Below are positions 20,294-23,728 of a stretch of DNA of 23,728 nt, in pieces. This DNA is from Tieghemiomyces parasiticus (lineage: Eukaryota > Kickxellomycota > Dimargaritomycetes > Dimargaritales > Dimargaritaceae): contig JANBPT010000767.1 in NCBI GenBank assembly GCA_027575765.1, forward strand, positions 1 to 23,728, in the 5' to 3' direction. A program made the translations under genes and the position numbers. Below the pieces are notes generated by a model. The model saw only the letters and a list, made by a program, of their open reading frames with translations. It was not told the origin of the DNA and made no database searches. How positions within the stretch are numbered: position 1 is the first letter of the stretch; the number at the start of each line of letters is the position of its first letter.

Positions 20294-22019
20294 TTACGGC
20301 TGGGCCTTAACTATCTCGCGCATTTCGTGGAAGCTCCGCACGAGAATGTCCTGGAGCCGGAACGTGCTGGAGTCGAGGCCACGACCGCGCCAGTTACCGA
20401 AGGAGACGGTGATCTAGTTTGGTGAGATATTATAATTGATGCCGTAGTCATTGGGGACAGATGGCGCGAAACTACAGCGTATATTGGCACTCAGACTCAG
20501 GTTGGAGGTGGAGAGCACGAATTCGGCCGATGCAGTGAACGCCGGGTGGTTGAACAGGCTGGACCGGGCCCGTTCTTCGGGGGTTCGGACCATGGCCCGT
20601 AGGCCTAGCAAGTGATTATCGATGCCGTGGGTACGGATGGCCCGGTTTAAAATGCGGCGGTGGTTGGCGATGACACTCGTCATGGCCTGAAACTTAGTGC
20701 TGGGCTGCGAGGGTGTAGGGGTCAGGGTCGGGTAAAGTTCTATTTGGCGTTTCAACAGCAATACAGCGTAGCGACCTGTACCGAGTCCCACCCTGACGAA
20801 GCTGGCCGCCACACCTATCACTGCCGTGAGTGGCCGTGGTTCGCTGAGTCCATGGCATAGTCAGATCCCAGGCGGGGCTCATGCACTTACCAAGACCGCT
20901 GGGTCCAGTATCGCCTGTGTGAACTTAGCCGATTCATTGGAATAGGAACGAAAGACGAGTTCGCGATCGTGAAGGTAGTTGCAGCCGTTGAAGGAGGCAT
21001 ACGTCGGGGAAGGACGTTTATGCAGGCGGTAATAGGCTAGTTGGAGGGCCAGCTGGACGAAGGTTTCAGGGTCGAGGTTGACAACCTGCAGCCACCGGGC
21101 GCCATGGTCCGTGAAGACGAGTTGGGAGGTATCCAGTCGCTCCGTCATTCTCCGCGTCTGCGTCTTGACTTCCTGGATGGCGATGGCCGTGGTGGCCCCC
21201 ACGTTCCATTTCAAAAGTCGCGGCGGAGCCAGTCGTGGTCCTTCGTATGTACCTGCCAATTAAGACTGCCCGGCCAGTAGGCGCTCACGTGCCGGTACGG
21301 CGTGCAGAAGCGTCGCAATCGCCATCCCATCCAGGACGGCGTGTTCGCCCGTCATCCCGGTGCGGCCATTGCTGAGAGCCACCACCTCCATCAGCTTGTC
21401 CATCCAGCGGTTTCGAGCGTCGCCGTTATGGAAGTCGTGGTCCTTGGCCCGCTCGGCGGAGATGGCCGTCCGCGGATCGACATGGTCGTCGAGGCATACC
21501 GTGGATAGGGCGGACTCGATTGCCGCAAAGTTAGCGGCATGGGACGGCGTGGACGGGTTGAGGAGACGTTGGCGCTCGGTCGCCCAGGTGTCCCGGTCGG
21601 CCGCAGTTAGGCCGATCCCACTGCCGGTTGGGATTGGAAGAGGGTGTGGACCCGGTGGACGGCGGCACGTAGCTGGTTACGCAGTAGGTCGGTGGTCAGA
21701 ATTTCGCCACACGGAGCGAACATATCCATGATCCAGACCTGGTCACGGGCCAACACGAGAATGGGACGGGCCGTGGTAGGGAATTTGTGCACAAGACGGT
21801 CCCTACAGTGGTGGGGCGTGTGGGTGACACCAACCAGGGGGCGCAATTGATTTGTACATTGGGGGGGGTTGTGAAGGTGGGTACGAGGGAGTAATCGTTA
21901 CTCGCTCAACTCCCGATGAAAACTGGCAACGCACTGGATCAGAGTGGCCGCCCGGCGAGTATGGGTCTCTGTAAAAGTTCTGAAGTTAGAGTGTCCAGCG
22001 GGTTGGAAAAGGGGTCCCC
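20294..22019 (-). pseudogene. Carnitine O-acyltransferase pseudogene (acetyltransferase-like)
   Basis: Remnant of an enzyme that moves acetyl or acyl groups between CoA and carnitine in mitochondria or peroxisomes. In gene order, the N-terminal part (THTRRAATLIQCVASFH, about 21900-22019) is followed by RDRLVHKF, then AADRDTWATE, CLDDH, NRWMDK and GEHAVLDG (the catalytic-His motif, kept), then VQLALQLAYYRLH. Next are SNESAKFTQAILDPA, DNHLLGL, LSTSN (family STS motif) and PNDYGINYN, ending RSFHEMREIVKAQP. Damage: the Met-Asp-Gln-Tyr region is missing or garbled between 21898 and 21846; a frameshift lies near 21640; TAA interrupts near 21262; the conserved Tyr-Glu-Ser...Gly-Arg-Thr-Glu motif has become YASFNGCNYLHDREL; TAG at 20414-20416 falls 39 codons before the true stop at 20294-20296. 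One intron (20705-20890, donor GTAAGT, acceptor CTCGCAG, phase 0) is still clean, so decay is probably not ancient. A 36-nt excision could remove the TAA near 21262, but that is very short for an intron. Nothing rescues the TAG. Confidence 0.82.
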
Positions 22020-22612
22020 GCTTGCATAAATTTCACTAGCGTACTTAAACCCAAGTGCAGGGAGGCGATCAAACACCCCTCGGCTATTGAAGTAGCTAGA
22101 TCATTTTTGACCTATTCCAAAGGGTACCAGGAGGTTATCAAGAATGACGATATGGTATACGGACTATGACGATGCGGTAGGTAGGAAACCGGGGGTGATC
22201 GGTACAGTCAATACACATGTAGTAAGGTCGCGATAAATTTATTAAGAGGTTCTTTTGCCGGCTTATATCGCCAGCGGGTCTCGTGGGCGTGGGACTTGAT
22301 GAACTGTCCTCGGAGTGTTATTCGAAGTCGTGCAATGAGAGGGCGGGTACCACTCGCTTCGGTTAATAAAGTAAGGAATAACTAGGGAGTCGTAACGTTT
22401 CTGAATAGGAGTAAGGTCTTGGCGAGGATAGCAAGGGCGGAGATGAATTGGCGATTGAAGCCACACCGGATAGATGACTTAGTCGGCGGGGATGACCTGG
22501 AGTGCAGGGTGCTTGGTAGCTGCCGCGAGATACCTCTTGGCTACGACAGACGAGTCCGAAAGTTCATGCAGCGTAAATCGAAGATATTAATTATCCGCGG
22601 TTGGCCTAGCTT
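22020..22612. other. Intergenic, no gene seen
   Basis: About 590 bases between the acyltransferase remnant and mariner copy 2. It may include the unrecognisable start and promoter of that pseudogene. Short frames at 22263-22466 (minus) and 22419-22637 (plus) carry no recognisable content. Confidence 0.4.
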
Positions 22613-23640
22613 GGCGTCTCAGGCTAAGGCGTTATAGATGAAGGCTAGTAACCTCCAGGGTGAATATTCGAATTATGTAAGTTATTTTTCGGATTAGGCC
22701 CTACACCGCTTAACGGCTTAGCGTTGTGACACTTCACCCTGTCGAATCCTCAAGTCCTACCCCCCCTTCGTCCTAATTTACCCATCAACATATGTGTGTC
22801 TTCGCCCATCATCTATATTATGAGGGCTGCAAGACAGACTACAATTGATCTAAACTGACAGCCACACTGGGCATGGTTGACCCTGGCCTCACCACCGTCA
22901 ACAAGTGGCTGGATCGCTTTCGTAGGGGTCACTACTCCGTCGAAGATGAGCCTTGGTCTGACCGCCCATCAGACGGCATTGGTACACTATGTAGGGACAG
23001 AGTCCCGAAACCAATGAAGACCATCAGCTGACGGTTGAACAACTAGCCCATGGTCGCCGGACTCCCCCTTATGCCATGTAAATTAGCCCGTCCAGAGATC
23101 CAATATTGCGCAGCAACCTCACGTGCCAGGACCCCCAAAGCCTCCCCGGCAGCCACCACCACCAGCGGGTGCGTTTTGCCACCGATTGCTTGAAGTTGGA
23201 CAGGGCCAGTGAGAACCTGTCGGATCCCATCGTCACAGGTGACGGGACTTGGGGGTGCCTCTATGGCCCATCGACCCTCCCTGAAATCTGGAGGTGGTGC
23301 GCTGCAGGTAGCCCTTACAAGCTAGATCCGCCGGGGTGGTGCCATACCCAAAGGTACGGTGGCGAGCGAAGGAGGGAAGTTGGGGGGGTTACCAGATGCG
23401 ACCTGCTACATGTAAGCGCTAAGCCCTCCCCCCTATATCTTCTGACCGTTGACGTATGTCCGACGGCGGCTTTACGGTAGGAGGTCCGTCTCACTGGAGG
23501 CGGTCGTGGATGCTAGGCAATGAGAACTTGCCCGATTCCAACTAAGATACTTCAGACTCGACTTAAGTGATTGGCTAGAGCGGGCGTATCGAGCAGTACA
23601 AAGTGATGTCTATGGTTCTAAACTTAACCCATGCCACTTT
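22613..23640 (+). mobile_element. Mariner-type DNA transposon, decayed (copy 2)
   Basis: Homologous to the element at 407-1725 and in the same orientation. Clear similarity runs from about 22820 to 23595. The left end is placed at about 22613 because GGCGTCT followed by TATAGATG resembles the outer end of copy 1. The right end is not certain and I could not recover good inverted repeats. It is about 300 bp shorter than copy 1, mainly through loss of the segment equivalent to about 1200-1440. Confidence 0.65.
22820..23600 (+). pseudogene. Mariner transposase remnant, multiply broken
   Basis: Scattered in-frame pieces match copy 1: VNKWLDRFRRGHYSVEDEPW (helix-turn-helix and linker), then RPSDGIG, then IVTGDGTW with the first catalytic Asp kept but the following Glu changed to Gly. 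Near the 3' end come EAVVDAR-like residues and finally DWLERAYRAVQS. There are several stops and frameshifts (for example within 23030-23090), the block carrying the second catalytic Asp is deleted, and the third-Asp region is eroded. It cannot encode a working transposase. Its TGG at 23572-23574 matches the TGA that cuts copy 1 at 1610. Confidence 0.8.
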
Positions 23641-23728
23641 AACGGACCAACCATACTATGCAACACAGGTAGTGATAGAGTGGGAGTTGGTCCAGGTTGG
23701 GCCTTCTCTGCCCTCACTACCATGCGGC

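Overview
The window reads as nuclear DNA of a fungus, probably an intron-containing, early-diverging lineage rather than a budding yeast; the lineage is an inference. The reasons are GC-rich coding exons, spliceosomal introns with GTAAGT/GTGAGT donors, a class I DAHP synthase of the yeast Aro3/Aro4 type, an ACSL-like acyl-CoA synthetase split into nine exons, a small Cys-rich protein family known in fungi and plants, and mariner transposons.

Layout from left to right. (1) 1-4.4 kb is transposon-rich and gene-poor. It holds a mariner element of about 1.3 kb (about 407-1725) with terminal inverted repeats and a nearly full transposase frame. Weak signs of retroelement debris follow: two LTR-like core promoters at 1.9 and 2.3 kb, and a possible RNase H-like scrap at 3.85 kb. 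(2) 4.5-12.0 kb carries three housekeeping genes on the plus strand: mitochondrial Hsp70 (single exon, 674 aa), cytosolic ribosomal protein uS8/RPS22 (130 aa) and DAHP synthase (two exons, 364 aa). (3) 12.35-15.96 kb carries a long-chain acyl-CoA synthetase on the minus strand (nine exons, 671 aa by my assembly), convergent with the DAHP synthase gene. (4) 16-20.3 kb is mostly unassigned, apart from a 77-aa Cys-rich protein with a C-terminal membrane segment (18977-19210, plus). (5) 20.3-22.0 kb is a decayed carnitine acyltransferase gene on the minus strand. It keeps one clean intron and several family motifs but has a frameshift and at least two in-frame stops. (6) 22.6-23.65 kb is a second, badly decayed mariner copy in the same orientation as the first.

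The active genes belong to separate housekeeping processes: mitochondrial protein import and folding, translation, aromatic amino acid synthesis and fatty acid activation. The only functional link is that the acyl-CoA synthetase and the dead carnitine acyltransferase both act on acyl-CoA. I found no CRISPR array, rRNA, convincing tRNA, or evidence of a novel multi-gene system. The points most worth a second look are the mariner pair, where copy 2 explains a premature stop in copy 1; the carnitine acyltransferase pseudogene; the allosteric residue predicted for DAHP synthase; the membrane-anchored Cys-rich protein; and coding-strand poly-C tracts in front of several genes.
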